A DNA stretch of 64,000 nucleotides from Seohaeicola saemankumensis (GTDB taxonomy: Bacteria > Pseudomonadota > Alphaproteobacteria > Rhodobacterales > Rhodobacteraceae): positions 1 to 64,000 of the forward strand of contig NZ_JAINWI010000011.1 in assembly GCF_021021435.1 (NCBI RefSeq), written 5' to 3'. A model generated the notes under the pieces. That model was not told the origin of the DNA. It saw only the letters and a list, made by a program, of their open reading frames with translations, and did no database searches. Shown here piece after piece: positions 52,290 to 61,530 of this stretch (positions are counted from its first letter, which is position 1; each line of letters starts with the position of its first letter). The position numbers and the translations under genes are program-made.

Positions 52290-53267
52290 ATGAGCGCATC
52301 TTTCCTCTTCCGGCGACTGGTTTACGGCCTCGTCCTGATGCTGGGCGTTGTGGTTCTGAACTTCATTCTGATCCGTCTGGCCCCCGGCGATCCTGCCGTG
52401 GTCATCGCGGGCGAGATGGGCGGCGGGGATGCCGCCCTGCTCGATGCGATCCGCGCCCAATACGGGCTGGACAAGCCGTTGCTGACGCAGCTTGGCATTT
52501 ATCTGGGCAGCATCTTGCAAGGCGATCTGGGGCAGTCCTTTTTCTTCAACCAGCCGGTGGCGACCCTGATCGGGAACCGCATCGGTCCGACGATCCTGCT
52601 GGTGCTGAGCGCGCAAGTTCTGTCGATCCTGCTGGGCGTCTTTCTGGGCGTGATCGCCGCGCGCAAACCCAATGGCGTGCTGTCGGGAGTCGTGTCGGTG
52701 GTGGCGACCGTAGGCTATGCCGTGCCGGTGTTCTGGACAGGGATCATGCTGATCATACTGTTCGCAAGCGTCTTTCCGATCTTTCCAGTGGAAGGCATGC
52801 AATCGGTCCGCCTGCGCGATGCCGGTCTATGGGTCAGATCCGTGGATATCGCGCATCATCTGGTGCTGCCGGCCTTTACGCTGGCACTGATCTATCTGGC
52901 GCAATATGCGCGCCTGAGCCGCGCCTCGATGCTGGACGTACTGGGATCGGATTATATCCGCACGGCGCGGGCCAAGGGCGCGCCGGAACACTCGATCCTG
53001 TTCAAACATGCGCTGCGCAACGCCTCGCTGCCGATCCTGACGGTCGCGGGGTTGCAATTCGGCAACCTGATTTCCGGCGCGCTGCTGGTCGAGACCGTGT
53101 TCAACTGGCCCGGCATGGGGCGGCTGGCCTTCGAGTCAATCCTGCGGCGCGACTATCCCACCGTGCTGGGCGTGCTGTTCTTTGCTAGCGCTATGGTCGT
53201 GGTGGCGAACCTGCTGACGGACCTCAGCTACCGGCTGGCCGATCCGCGCCTGCGGGGCAAGACATGA
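52290..53267 (+). CDS. ABC transporter permease, DppB type
   Basis: A 325-residue permease with about six membrane segments. It has the family's N-terminal R-R-L-V-Y-G-L-V-L-M-L-G-V and the EAA loop with R-T-A-R-A-K-G-A near 230-237. Second gene of the peptide-type importer. Confidence 0.9.
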   Translation: MSASFLFRRLVYGLVLMLGVVVLNFILIRLAPGDPAVVIAGEMGGGDAALLDAIRAQYGLDKPLLTQLGIYLGSILQGDLGQSFFFNQPVATLIGNRIGPTILLVLSAQVLSILLGVFLGVIAARKPNGVLSGVVSVVATVGYAVPVFWTGIMLIILFASVFPIFPVEGMQSVRLRDAGLWVRSVDIAHHLVLPAFTLALIYLAQYARLSRASMLDVLGSDYIRTARAKGAPEHSILFKHALRNASLPILTVAGLQFGNLISGALLVETVFNWPGMGRLAFESILRRDYPTVLGVLFFASAMVVVANLLTDLSYRLADPRLRGKT

Positions 53268-53382
53268 GCGGCGGCGCAGGGATCATCTACGCAGACGGAC
53301 CGGACCCAACCTCTTGCGTCACTTACTGCCCGACGGGTCCACATGGATATTTGAGGCAAGAAGACACCGGAAGGAGAGGCGC

Positions 53383-54252
53383 GTGACCGACGCTGTCGCA
53401 TTCAAACCCGAAAGCCCCGCGCGCGAGGCATGGCGAATGTTCCGCCGCAATATTCCTGCCATGATCGGCGTGGTCGTCTTGAGCATCATCGTATTGGCTA
53501 CGCTGTGGGGGACATTCTTTTTTGCCGGCAACCCCTACGAAATCGTCTGGGCGCCGCATGAAGCGCCCGGTGTCGCGCCGGAATTTCTGCTTGGGACCGA
53601 CTATCTGGGCCGCGATATCTTTGCAGGCCTTGTGACAGGCGGCGGGCCGACACTGGCGGTGGGCGCGGCGGCGGCGGCAATCACCATGGTGATCGGAATC
53701 AGCCTTGGCGCGTTGGCGGGGTTCTATGGCGGATGGGTGGACAATCTGCTGATGCGGATCACCGAGTTCTTTCAGGTGCTGCCGACGCTTCTTTTCGCGA
53801 TGGTGCTGGTCACGCTGTTCTCGCCCACGCTCACAACCATCGCGCTGGCAATCGGCGTGGTCAGCTGGCCGCAAACCGCCCGCCTGACCCGCGCCGAGGT
53901 GATGAAGATCAAGGAACTGGAATATGTCACCGCGGCCCGCGCCATCGGCGCCAAGAACCGGCGCATCATCTGGCAGGTGATCCTGCCCAATGCCGCACCG
54001 CCCCTGATCGTGTCAGCCACGCTGACCATCGGCGTGGCGATCCTTTTCGAAGCGGGGCTGTCCTTTCTGGGACTGGGCGATCCCAACACGATGAGTTGGG
54101 GGCTGATGATCGGATCGAACCGCGCCTATATTCTGGATGCGTGGTGGCCTGTCACCTTTCCAGGCCTTGCGATCTTCCTAACCGTGTTTTCCGTCAGCCT
54201 GATCGGTGACGGGCTGAACGACGCCTTCAATCCGAAACTGAGGGAAAGATGA
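53383..54252 (+). CDS. ABC transporter permease, DppC type
   Basis: A 289-residue permease with a first membrane helix near residues 28-50. The GTG at 53383 has AGGAGAG upstream and is preferred over a frame start at 53314, which would add 23 charged residues. The EAA loop reads E-Y-V-T-A-A-R-A-I-G-A near 180-190. Its stop overlaps the ATPase start by 4 bases. Confidence 0.9.
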   Translation: MTDAVAFKPESPAREAWRMFRRNIPAMIGVVVLSIIVLATLWGTFFFAGNPYEIVWAPHEAPGVAPEFLLGTDYLGRDIFAGLVTGGGPTLAVGAAAAAITMVIGISLGALAGFYGGWVDNLLMRITEFFQVLPTLLFAMVLVTLFSPTLTTIALAIGVVSWPQTARLTRAEVMKIKELEYVTAARAIGAKNRRIIWQVILPNAAPPLIVSATLTIGVAILFEAGLSFLGLGDPNTMSWGLMIGSNRAYILDAWWPVTFPGLAIFLTVFSVSLIGDGLNDAFNPKLRER

Positions 54253-55223
54253 GCGCGCTGCTGGAGATCGAGAATCTGCGCGTCGCGTTCAACACGCGGC
54301 ATGGCGAGGTGACGGCGCTGGATTCCGTATCCCTGACCGTCAACGCGGGCGAGACCTTGGGCGTGGTCGGTGAAAGCGGTTGTGGCAAGTCGATCACAGC
54401 TCTTTCGGTGATGGGCCTGATCCCCAGCCCGCCGGGACGCATCGCAGGCGGGGCGATCCGGCTGGCGGGCGAGGATCTGACCCGCGTGTCCGAAGCACGT
54501 ATGCGCGCGCTGCGGGGCGCCGAACTGGCAATGATCTTTCAGGAGCCGATGACCAGCCTCAACCCCGTCTTCACCGTGGGCGACCAGATCGCCGAGGCGA
54601 TCATGCTGCATCAGAAAGTGGGGCACGCGCAGGCGTTCCGCGATGCCGTGGCGCTGCTGGACCGCGTGGGCATCCCCAGCCCCGACCGGCGGGCACGGGA
54701 TTATCCGCATCAGTTGTCAGGCGGCATGCGCCAGCGGGTGATGATCGCCATGGCAGTCAGTTGCCGTCCACGCGTGCTGATCGCGGACGAGCCGACAACG
54801 GCGCTGGATGTCACAGTGCAGGCGCAGATTTTCGATCTGCTGAACGAGATCCAGCGCGATTTCGGCGCGGCGATCATCCTGATCACCCATGATATGGGCG
54901 CGATATCCGAAATGGCCGACCGTGTCGCCGTGATGTATGCCGGCCGGGTGATCGAGGAAGCCGATGCCGATGATGTGCTGGATCATCCGCAGCATCCCTA
55001 TACGCGGGGCCTGATTTCCTGCATCCCCGCGCTTGGCAAGGGCGATACGGAACTGCGCGAAATCCCCGGCGTGGTGCCGCCGCTGCACAGGCTGGGGGCG
55101 GGTTGCGCCTTTGCCGAGCGCTGCGCACATCGCAACGGGCGCTGCGATAGTGGCAAGCCGCTTCTGGTCAACCATGGCCACCACCCCGCTGCCTGCCATG
55201 CCGTGCAGGAAGGCCGGATATGA
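54249..55223 (+). CDS. ABC transporter ATP-binding protein, DppD type
   Basis: A 324-residue ATPase. Walker A G-E-S-G-C-G-K-S near 40-47, signature L-S-G-G-M-R-Q-R near 156-163 and Walker B V-L-I-A-D-E-P near 176-182 are intact. The oligopeptide-type C-terminal extension has C-A-F-A-E-R-C-A-H-R-N-G-R-C with its cysteines (possible iron-sulfur or Zn site in this family). Coupled to the next ATPase by a 4-base overlap. Confidence 0.9.
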   Translation: MSALLEIENLRVAFNTRHGEVTALDSVSLTVNAGETLGVVGESGCGKSITALSVMGLIPSPPGRIAGGAIRLAGEDLTRVSEARMRALRGAELAMIFQEPMTSLNPVFTVGDQIAEAIMLHQKVGHAQAFRDAVALLDRVGIPSPDRRARDYPHQLSGGMRQRVMIAMAVSCRPRVLIADEPTTALDVTVQAQIFDLLNEIQRDFGAAIILITHDMGAISEMADRVAVMYAGRVIEEADADDVLDHPQHPYTRGLISCIPALGKGDTELREIPGVVPPLHRLGAGCAFAERCAHRNGRCDSGKPLLVNHGHHPAACHAVQEGRI

Positions 55224-56191
55224 GCGTGCTGCTGGATGTGCAGGATCTGACCGTGCAATTCACGCTGCCGCGTCAGGGGCTGTTCGGCCCGCGCCCTGTA
55301 TTGGAGGCGGTGCGGCAGGTGTCCTTCAGACTGGAACAGGGCCGCGCCTTGGGGATTGTCGGCGAAAGCGGATCAGGCAAGACCACCGCCGCGATGGCCA
55401 CGATCCGGCTGGTCGAGGCGGCCAGCGGCAAGGTGATCTTTCAGGGAGAGGATCTACTGCAACTGGATGATGCAGCCATGCGCCAGCGCCGCCGCGATGT
55501 GCAGTTGATCTTTCAGGACCCTTACAGCAGCCTCAACCCGCGCGCCCGTGTCGCCGATATCGTGCGCGAACCGATGGACCTGATGGAAATCGGCACCCCC
55601 GAGGAACGCCGGGCCCGCGTCACCGACCTGTTCCGTCTGGTCGGGCTGCGCCCTGACCAGTTGAGCTTGTTCCCGCACCAGTTTTCCGGTGGACAGCGGC
55701 AGCGCATCTCGATTGCGCGCGCCCTGACGACCAATCCGAAACTGCTGGTCTGCGACGAGCCCGTCTCGGCGCTGGATGTGGCTATTCAGGCGCAGATCCT
55801 CAACCTGCTGGCGCGGCTCAAGGCGGAACTGGGCCTTAGCTATCTGTTCATCAGCCATGATCTGGGCGTGGTGCGGCATGTCTGCGATGATGTCGCGGTG
55901 ATGTATCTGGGCAAGATCGTGGAAATGGCCCCGCGCGAAGCGCTGTTCGACACGCCGCAGCACCCTTATACGCAGGCGCTGCTATCGGCCGCCCCAAGCC
56001 TCGCGCGGCGCAAATCTCGCGGCTATGTGCGCCCCGTCAAGATCAGCGGCGATCCCCCCAGCCCGATCAACCCGCCCAAAGGCTGCGCTTTTGTCGAGCG
56101 TTGCCCCAAGGCACAGGATATCTGCCGCCGTGTGCAACCCTTGCTGGAGTCGCGCGGGCAAAACCGCGTGGCCTGTCACTTTCCCGGCTGA
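55220..56191 (+). CDS. ABC transporter ATP-binding protein, DppF type
   Basis: A 323-residue ATPase with Walker A G-E-S-G-S-G-K-T-T near 49-57, signature F-S-G-G-Q-R-Q-R near 154-161 and Walker B L-L-V-C-D-E-P near 174-180. The C-terminal domain ends with C-A-F-V-E-R-C-P-K-A-Q-D-I-C. Last gene of the operon; its final 16 bases overlap the end of the convergent LysR gene. Confidence 0.9.
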   Translation: MSVLLDVQDLTVQFTLPRQGLFGPRPVLEAVRQVSFRLEQGRALGIVGESGSGKTTAAMATIRLVEAASGKVIFQGEDLLQLDDAAMRQRRRDVQLIFQDPYSSLNPRARVADIVREPMDLMEIGTPEERRARVTDLFRLVGLRPDQLSLFPHQFSGGQRQRISIARALTTNPKLLVCDEPVSALDVAIQAQILNLLARLKAELGLSYLFISHDLGVVRHVCDDVAVMYLGKIVEMAPREALFDTPQHPYTQALLSAAPSLARRKSRGYVRPVKISGDPPSPINPPKGCAFVERCPKAQDICRRVQPLLESRGQNRVACHFPG

Positions 56192-57105
56192 TCGGTCTCA
56201 AGCTCGGCGGCGATGTGGCCGATCAAACCGCGCAGCCAGCGATGCATCGGCGAGTGATGCGTGCGCGTGGTCCAGTAGAGGTCAATCCCGAACGGCGCCG
56301 GAAACGGGCAGTCCACAATCCTGAGCCCTGCTCCGAAAGTCCGTGCCGATCGCAGCGGGACAGTGGCGATCAGATCGGTGCCGGGCAGGATTTCGCGCAA
56401 TGTTGCGGGGCTGGGCAGTTCCAGCGCCATGTTGGGGGCAAGGCCCGCCGCCTCCATCTCGACCAGATAGCGCGAGCGCCAGTTGCCGCCATAGGTGATA
56501 ACCACCTGCGGGGCCGCCGCGAACCGCGCCACATCCAGAGGGCTATCACCCAGCGGATTGTCATGAGCCAGCACGCAGACATAGTGATCCCCAAGCAAGC
56601 GGCGGCCATAGAATCCAGCCTCGTCGATCTTGACGGGACCGATCAGAAGATCGCTTTCACCTCGGCTCAGCTGCTCGCGCCCGCGCACCGTCGAGGTGAT
56701 GACCCGCAGCTTGAGTCCCGGCGCAGTGGCGCGCAGCCGCTGCACCAGAACCGGCACCAGCGTGGCGCGTTCATAGTAGTTGCACGATATGGTCACCGTT
56801 GCCGCAGCAAAAGCGGGATCAAAGGCGCGAGGAGCTGCAAGAGCCACGAACTCGTCCACCATTCGGGCCGCGGCGCGCACGATATCCTCGCAGCGGTCAG
56901 TGGGCACGACCCCTACCCCCTGACGCACGAATAGCGGATCACCGAAGGCGCGGCGCAGACGGTCCACCGTGTAGCTGACCGAGGACTGGTTGACGCCCAG
57001 CATCTCGGCCGCGCGCGAGAACGATCCGTAATCATGCACCAGCCGCAAGACCCGCAATGCCGCAAAGTCCACGGCCAGCGGGTCGGCATCTTTCGGTGAA
57101 GCCAT
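56176..57105 (-). CDS. LysR family transcriptional regulator
   Basis: A 309-residue LysR-type regulator. The N-terminal HTH (residues about 14-72) has F-S-R-A-A-E-M-L-G-V-N-Q-S-S-V-S-Y-T-V, and an effector-binding domain follows from 95. Divergent from the P450 gene, with a symmetric site at 57130-57168 between them. Most likely activates the P450 and perhaps the downstream aromatic-type genes. Confidence 0.88.
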   Translation of the reverse strand: MASPKDADPLAVDFAALRVLRLVHDYGSFSRAAEMLGVNQSSVSYTVDRLRRAFGDPLFVRQGVGVVPTDRCEDIVRAAARMVDEFVALAAPRAFDPAFAAATVTISCNYYERATLVPVLVQRLRATAPGLKLRVITSTVRGREQLSRGESDLLIGPVKIDEAGFYGRRLLGDHYVCVLAHDNPLGDSPLDVARFAAAPQVVITYGGNWRSRYLVEMEAAGLAPNMALELPSPATLREILPGTDLIATVPLRSARTFGAGLRIVDCPFPAPFGIDLYWTTRTHHSPMHRWLRGLIGHIAAELETDQPGK

Positions 57106-57129
57106 TGGCCTGATCTCCTACCAGTTACC

Positions 57130-57168
57130 TATCAAATTATCCGATAATGACTATCAAATCTATCGGAT
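57130..57168. promoter_or_regulatory. candidate LysR operator
   Basis: ATCCGATA (57139-57146) and TATCGGAT (57161-57168) are perfect inverted arms with a 14-nt spacer. TATCAAAT occurs twice in the same orientation at 57130-57137 and 57152-57159, 22 bp apart (two helical turns). It lies in the gap between the LysR and P450 genes, the usual place for a LysR binding site. Confidence 0.5.
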
Positions 57169-57230
57169 TGTCCTATGTAATGCGATCATCTAGTGTCTCC
57201 CAACGCGTTCAGGCAGGGGAGGGCAGGACC

Positions 57231-58427
57231 GTGACACTTGATACAGCCAGTTCACAGGAAGCGCCGCTGGACGAGGATATCACGATCCAGCAGCTGACAC
57301 TGGACCCCTACACTGTTTACAAACGCCTGCGCGCCGAAGCACCCGTGCTGCGCGTGAAATCCGTGGGGCGCACTTTGCTGACCAAGGCGGCGGACACGAA
57401 ATACGTCAAGGACAACCCCGCGCTGTTCAGTTCGAATGATCCCAACACGCCGATGCAGCGGGCCTTCCGCGCCCATACACTGATGCGTAAGGACGGGGCC
57501 GAACATGCCGCTGAGCGGGGCGCGATGGCCCCTGCCTTCACTGCGCGCAATATCAAGCAATGCTGGGAGCCGATCTATACAAGAATTGCCGAAGAATATG
57601 TCAGCCGCCTGCCGCGCGGCGAGACTGTGGATCTGTTCACCGCGCTGGCCGGTCCGTTTTCCGGGCGCTGCCTGACGCATCTTCTGGGCATTCCCGAAGC
57701 ATCAGACGATGACATGCAGCGCTGGTCGCAGATCCTGATCGACGGGGCTGGCAATTTCGGCTGGACGGACGCGCTGTTTGCGCAATGCGACGCTGCCAAT
57801 GATGAAATGGACGCGCTCTTCGACGCGGCTGCAACACGGTTGCGGGCAGAGCCGGATCAAAGCGCGCTGTCTGTGATGGTGAATGCGGATGACCCGATTC
57901 CCGTCAGCCAGATCTATTCCAACATCAAGATCGCCATCGGTGGCGGCATCAACGAGCCGCGCGACGCGCTGCTCACCATCCTTTACGGGCTGATCCAGAA
58001 TCCCGACCAGTTCGACGCAGTCAAGCGCGACGGTCTGTGGGGGGATGCGTTCGAGGAAGGCGTGCGCTGGGTCGCGCCCATTCAGGTGTCGTCCCGTCTG
58101 GTGACCGAAGACACCGAGATTCGCGGCTATCTGATCCCAAAGGGCGATACCATCATGACGGTGCAAGCCTCGTCCAACCATGACGAGGATATCTATGAGG
58201 ACGGGCATCTTTATAACGTGTTCCGCCCTAAACTGCCCCATCAAGCCTTTGGCAATGGTCCGCATTTCTGTCAGGGCACCCATGTGGCGCGGCGGATGCT
58301 GGCCAATATCATGTTGCCGCTGCTGTGTGACAGGTTCCCGAGCATGTCGATGCCTGATCCAGACGCCGTGCAATTCTATGGCTTCGGCTTTCGCGGTCCG
58401 CGCAGCATGCCCGTCACACTGAATTGA
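57231..58427 (+). CDS. cytochrome P450 with unusual I-helix
   Basis: A 398-residue P450. The GTG at 57231 is chosen; an ATG at 57147 would start inside the operator region and add 28 residues unlike P450. Heme motif F-G-N-G-P-H-F-C-Q-G-T near 352-362 with the ligand Cys, and E-E-G-V-R (ExxR) near 277, are intact. In the I-helix the usual A-G-x-E/D-T is replaced by G-G-G-I-N-E-P-R-D near 240-248, without the conserved Thr that guides O2 activation. Such a change suggests a peroxide- or special-proton-route enzyme, or a non-hydroxylating role. No ferredoxin or reductase is adjacent. Confidence 0.88.
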   Translation: MTLDTASSQEAPLDEDITIQQLTLDPYTVYKRLRAEAPVLRVKSVGRTLLTKAADTKYVKDNPALFSSNDPNTPMQRAFRAHTLMRKDGAEHAAERGAMAPAFTARNIKQCWEPIYTRIAEEYVSRLPRGETVDLFTALAGPFSGRCLTHLLGIPEASDDDMQRWSQILIDGAGNFGWTDALFAQCDAANDEMDALFDAAATRLRAEPDQSALSVMVNADDPIPVSQIYSNIKIAIGGGINEPRDALLTILYGLIQNPDQFDAVKRDGLWGDAFEEGVRWVAPIQVSSRLVTEDTEIRGYLIPKGDTIMTVQASSNHDEDIYEDGHLYNVFRPKLPHQAFGNGPHFCQGTHVARRMLANIMLPLLCDRFPSMSMPDPDAVQFYGFGFRGPRSMPVTLN

Positions 58428-58450
58428 ACAAGGATGGTGGCAGAAAGTTT

Positions 58451-58467
58451 ATTGCTATAAGCCATAA
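58451..58467 (+). promoter_or_regulatory. shared 17-bp element upstream of orphan TRAP protein
   Basis: ATTGCTATAAGCCATAA at 58451-58467 matches 15 of 17 positions of the element upstream of the CoA ligase (complement of 61531-61547) in the same direction relative to the gene, 79 bases before the TRAP protein start. It may be a common activator site. Confidence 0.5.
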
Positions 58468-58545
58468 TCAATTGCGCTGACGTCAACTCTGGCACAAACT
58501 GCAATTAAGGGCCGGAAGAACCAGCCCGTTTCTGGGAGGAAACCA

Positions 58546-59583
58546 ATGAACAGACGTACCCTGGTGAAGACGGTGACTGCCGCAGCGCTTGCGCTGGGTC
58601 TGGCCCCGGCAACCCTGTCCGCGCAGGAAGTGACCCTGCGACTGCACCAGTTCCTGCCCCCCCCTGCCCCCGTTCCGGCGCATATCCTCAAGCCTTGGGC
58701 TGCGGCTGTCGAGGCGCGCGTGGATGGCAAGTTGAAGATCGAGCACTACGACGCAATGTCGCTGGGCGGTCGCCCAAATGACCTGATCGATCAGGCCATC
58801 GACGGCACGGCCGATCTGATCATGACCGTTGTGGGCTATACACCGGGCCGCTTCCCCAAGACCGAAGTGTTCGAACTGCCCTTCATGATGACCAACCCTG
58901 TCGCCACGGCCAAAGCCTTCTGGCAACTGGTGGAATCCGATCTGCAAGACGAGGAATACAAGGACGTCAAAATTCTGGGGGCATGGGTCCACGGCCCCGG
59001 CATGATCCACTCGAAAGAGCCAATCGCCAGCCTTGAGGATATGGCGGGCAAGAAACTGCGCGGCCCGACCCGCGTGATCACTGACATGCTGAACGAGCTT
59101 GGCGCAACGCCTGTCGGCATGCCGCTGCCTGCGATTCCAGAGTCGCTCTCCAAAGGCGTGATCGACGCCACCGTGATCCCGTGGGAAGTCACCACCGCCG
59201 TGCGCGTCTCGGAACTGGTCGGCAACCACACCGAATTCGGCGGACCGGAGGCGCTTTATACCGCGACGATCATTCTGGCGATGAACAAGGACCGCTATGA
59301 ATCCCTGCCCGAAGACATCCGCGCCGCCATCGACGCGGAATCGGGAGAGGTTCTGTCGGCTTTCGCCTCGCAGGTGATGTGGGACTATGATGCCCCTGCC
59401 CGCCAGATCGCGGTGGATCGCGGCAACAACATCGTCACACTAGACGAGGCGGAAGTCGCACGCTGGAAGGAAAAAGCCCAGCCCGTGATCGACCGCTGGG
59501 TGGCGGATATGGATACCAAAGGCATCGACGGTCGCGCGCTGATCGAAGAAGCCAAGGAACTGATCGTGAAAAACGGTGGTTGA
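58546..59583 (+). CDS. TRAP transporter substrate-binding protein (orphan)
   Basis: A 345-residue DctP-type periplasmic protein with a signal peptide ending A-T-L-S-A-Q near residue 26. G-A-W-V-H-G-P-G-M near 145 and L-R-G-P-T-R-V near 168 are DctP blocks. No permease genes lie nearby, so it must use permeases encoded elsewhere or act as a sensor. It stands between the P450 and CoA-ligase genes and ends at a strong terminator. Substrate probably an aromatic or other acid (inference from neighbours). Confidence 0.88.
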   Translation: MNRRTLVKTVTAAALALGLAPATLSAQEVTLRLHQFLPPPAPVPAHILKPWAAAVEARVDGKLKIEHYDAMSLGGRPNDLIDQAIDGTADLIMTVVGYTPGRFPKTEVFELPFMMTNPVATAKAFWQLVESDLQDEEYKDVKILGAWVHGPGMIHSKEPIASLEDMAGKKLRGPTRVITDMLNELGATPVGMPLPAIPESLSKGVIDATVIPWEVTTAVRVSELVGNHTEFGGPEALYTATIILAMNKDRYESLPEDIRAAIDAESGEVLSAFASQVMWDYDAPARQIAVDRGNNIVTLDEAEVARWKEKAQPVIDRWVADMDTKGIDGRALIEEAKELIVKNGG

Positions 59584-59611
59584 TTACGGGCCATAACGCC
59601 AGGAAATGCGA

Positions 59612-59641
59612 AGGCCGCCGGATCAAACCGGCGGCCTTTTT
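59612..59641 (+). terminator. rho-independent terminator after the TRAP protein gene
   Basis: AGGCCGCCGG (59612-59621) pairs perfectly with CCGGCGGCCT (59628-59637) around a 6-nt loop and is followed by TTTT. It lies 28 bases after the stop codon. Classic intrinsic terminator. Confidence 0.9.
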
Positions 59642-59702
59642 CCATCTGTTTGGCATGGTGCAGTGAATATTTCGTACAAGCTGAAACGGCAGGACTTGTC
59701 CC

Positions 59703-61463
59703 TTATTCGCGGGTGATCCCTTCGTCGGTCGCATAGACCTGCGCCACCGCATCGGGCCGATGCCGGATCACCGCGCGGGCGTTGATCGAGCCTTTGTCCG
59801 TTACCTCGCCACGGTCAAGGCTGGGCGCATCGCGCAGGATCAGCATGCGCGCGATCCGGGTCGAACTGCCGGTGGAAGCGGCGACAAAACTGTCCAGCCG
59901 CGCCTGCAACTCTGCCATGATCTCCGGCCGGTCCATCACGCCTTCTGCGGGGAAAAGCAGCGCTGCAAGGCTGGGACGGTTTTCGCCCACAATCACCGCA
60001 TCACGGATCAGCCCGCCGAAATGGTCCACCAGCTTTGCACGCAATGCGCCCACGGCGACCCATGTGCCTGTTGCCAGCTTGAAATTCTCGGCGATCCGCC
60101 CATCAAAGAAAAAGCCCTTGGTCAGATCGTCTGGATCTGCGGGGCGCAGTGCATCGCCCAGACAGTAGAAGCCCTCATCGTCGATCATCTTCGCGCTTGT
60201 CGCAGCATCCCCCAGATAGCCCGGTGTGACCGAAGGACTTTTGATCCGCGCCTCGAGCTTGCCCTCGTTGGGCACCAGTTTCAGGGTGATCCCACGGGAC
60301 GGCAGACCCACATTGCCTGGCGCATTCTGCGCCTCGGTGCACATCAGCGCGAAAGGGCCGGTTTCGGTCGCGCCAAGGGCTGTGGCCAGCAAAACCTCGC
60401 GGCCTGTGACCTCGCGCGACATGGTGCGCAAGCCATCCCAGATATGCTGCGCCATGCCAGCACCTGCATACATCATCATGTCCAGCCCACCAAAGAACCG
60501 CCGCGCCAGCGCAGGATCGGCGCGAAACGCCCCGAGCAGCATCTCGTAGCCAGCGGGGACGTTGAAATACCATGTCGGCGATACTTCACGCAGGTTGTCC
60601 AGCGTGCGCCCGATCAGGGCGGGGGTTGGCTTACCATCGTCGATATAATAGCTGCCGCCGTTGGACAGGACCATGTGGAAGACCTTGTTGCCGCTGGCGG
60701 TGTGGCTCCACGGCGCCCAATCCACAACAACGGGGGGATGATCTGCCAGAAAGCGGAAGCAATCGGCCACCATATCCTGATTGCGCGCCAGCATGTCATG
60801 GGTGTTGATCACCGCCTTGGGGCTACCTGTCGAGCCGCTGGTAAACAGGTATTTGGCGACCATATCGCCCCGCAATCTGGCAAAGGCGGAATCTGCCGGT
60901 CCGGCATCCGTAGCTGGCAAAGCAGTAAACAGCACCGCACCTGCGGGTGGATTGACAGAACATGCAGTCAGCACCCCGTCACTGACCGCCGCAAGCGCCC
61001 GCCCGTAGCGCGCACCGTCAGAAGCATAAATCAGGCCGGGGTTCAACAAAGCCACGGCATCGCGCAGCTTGTCGAAACTGTCCGACACCAGCGAAAACGC
61101 TGTGGAGAGCGCCGCTGTGGGCACACCGGCATACTGCCCCGCCAAAGCCAGAACAGCATGGTCCAGCGCGTTTTCCGACAGGATCAGCACCGGACGACCC
61201 TGCCCTAAACCGCGTTCCAGCAGCCCTGCCCCCAAATGGCGCATCTTTTGCAACAACTGGTCATAGCTGATCCGCTGCCACTGCCCGTCCGGTCCGCGCG
61301 CTGCAAAAGCGGTCTGGTCCGGCGTCCGGCGCGCCCAGTGACTGATCCGCGCGACGACCGTATCAGCCAGACGCGGTGCAACACCTTCGTGGCGCATCAG
61401 GATGGAGCCGTCCGCGCGACGGTCAACAGTGATTTCCGGTGTCCAGAAGCGCGGTTGCGCCAT
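59703..61463 (-). CDS. feruloyl-CoA synthase-like AMP-binding ligase
   Basis: A 586-residue adenylate-forming enzyme. The P-loop T-S-G-S-T-G-S-P-K-A near 213-222, A-x-G-A-T-E-T-G-P near 372-380 and D-G-R-I-A-E-N-F-K-L near 470-479 are intact. The last part resembles feruloyl-CoA synthase rather than acetyl-CoA synthetase. The ATG at 61463 has GGAGGGG upstream. Activates an aromatic or acyl acid to its CoA thioester. Divergent from the DUF3237 gene. Confidence 0.85.
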   Translation of the reverse strand: MAQPRFWTPEITVDRRADGSILMRHEGVAPRLADTVVARISHWARRTPDQTAFAARGPDGQWQRISYDQLLQKMRHLGAGLLERGLGQGRPVLILSENALDHAVLALAGQYAGVPTAALSTAFSLVSDSFDKLRDAVALLNPGLIYASDGARYGRALAAVSDGVLTACSVNPPAGAVLFTALPATDAGPADSAFARLRGDMVAKYLFTSGSTGSPKAVINTHDMLARNQDMVADCFRFLADHPPVVVDWAPWSHTASGNKVFHMVLSNGGSYYIDDGKPTPALIGRTLDNLREVSPTWYFNVPAGYEMLLGAFRADPALARRFFGGLDMMMYAGAGMAQHIWDGLRTMSREVTGREVLLATALGATETGPFALMCTEAQNAPGNVGLPSRGITLKLVPNEGKLEARIKSPSVTPGYLGDAATSAKMIDDEGFYCLGDALRPADPDDLTKGFFFDGRIAENFKLATGTWVAVGALRAKLVDHFGGLIRDAVIVGENRPSLAALLFPAEGVMDRPEIMAELQARLDSFVAASTGSSTRIARMLILRDAPSLDRGEVTDKGSINARAVIRHRPDAVAQVYATDEGITRE

Positions 61464-61530
61464 ATGATTCCCCTCCCAAGGAAATTGCGGGATCGGCCAG
61501 AGCCTTCTGGACAGCATCCGTCAAATTTAG

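Noticed and set aside
54883-55128. CRISPR arrays or tandem repeats anywhere in the window
   Set aside because: No regularly spaced direct repeats of 20-40 bases were seen. Short repeats in the GC-rich coding DNA are codon effects.
59760-61208. Plus-strand 482-residue frame opposite the CoA ligase
   Set aside because: Antisense frame; the ligase has all adenylation motifs on the minus strand.
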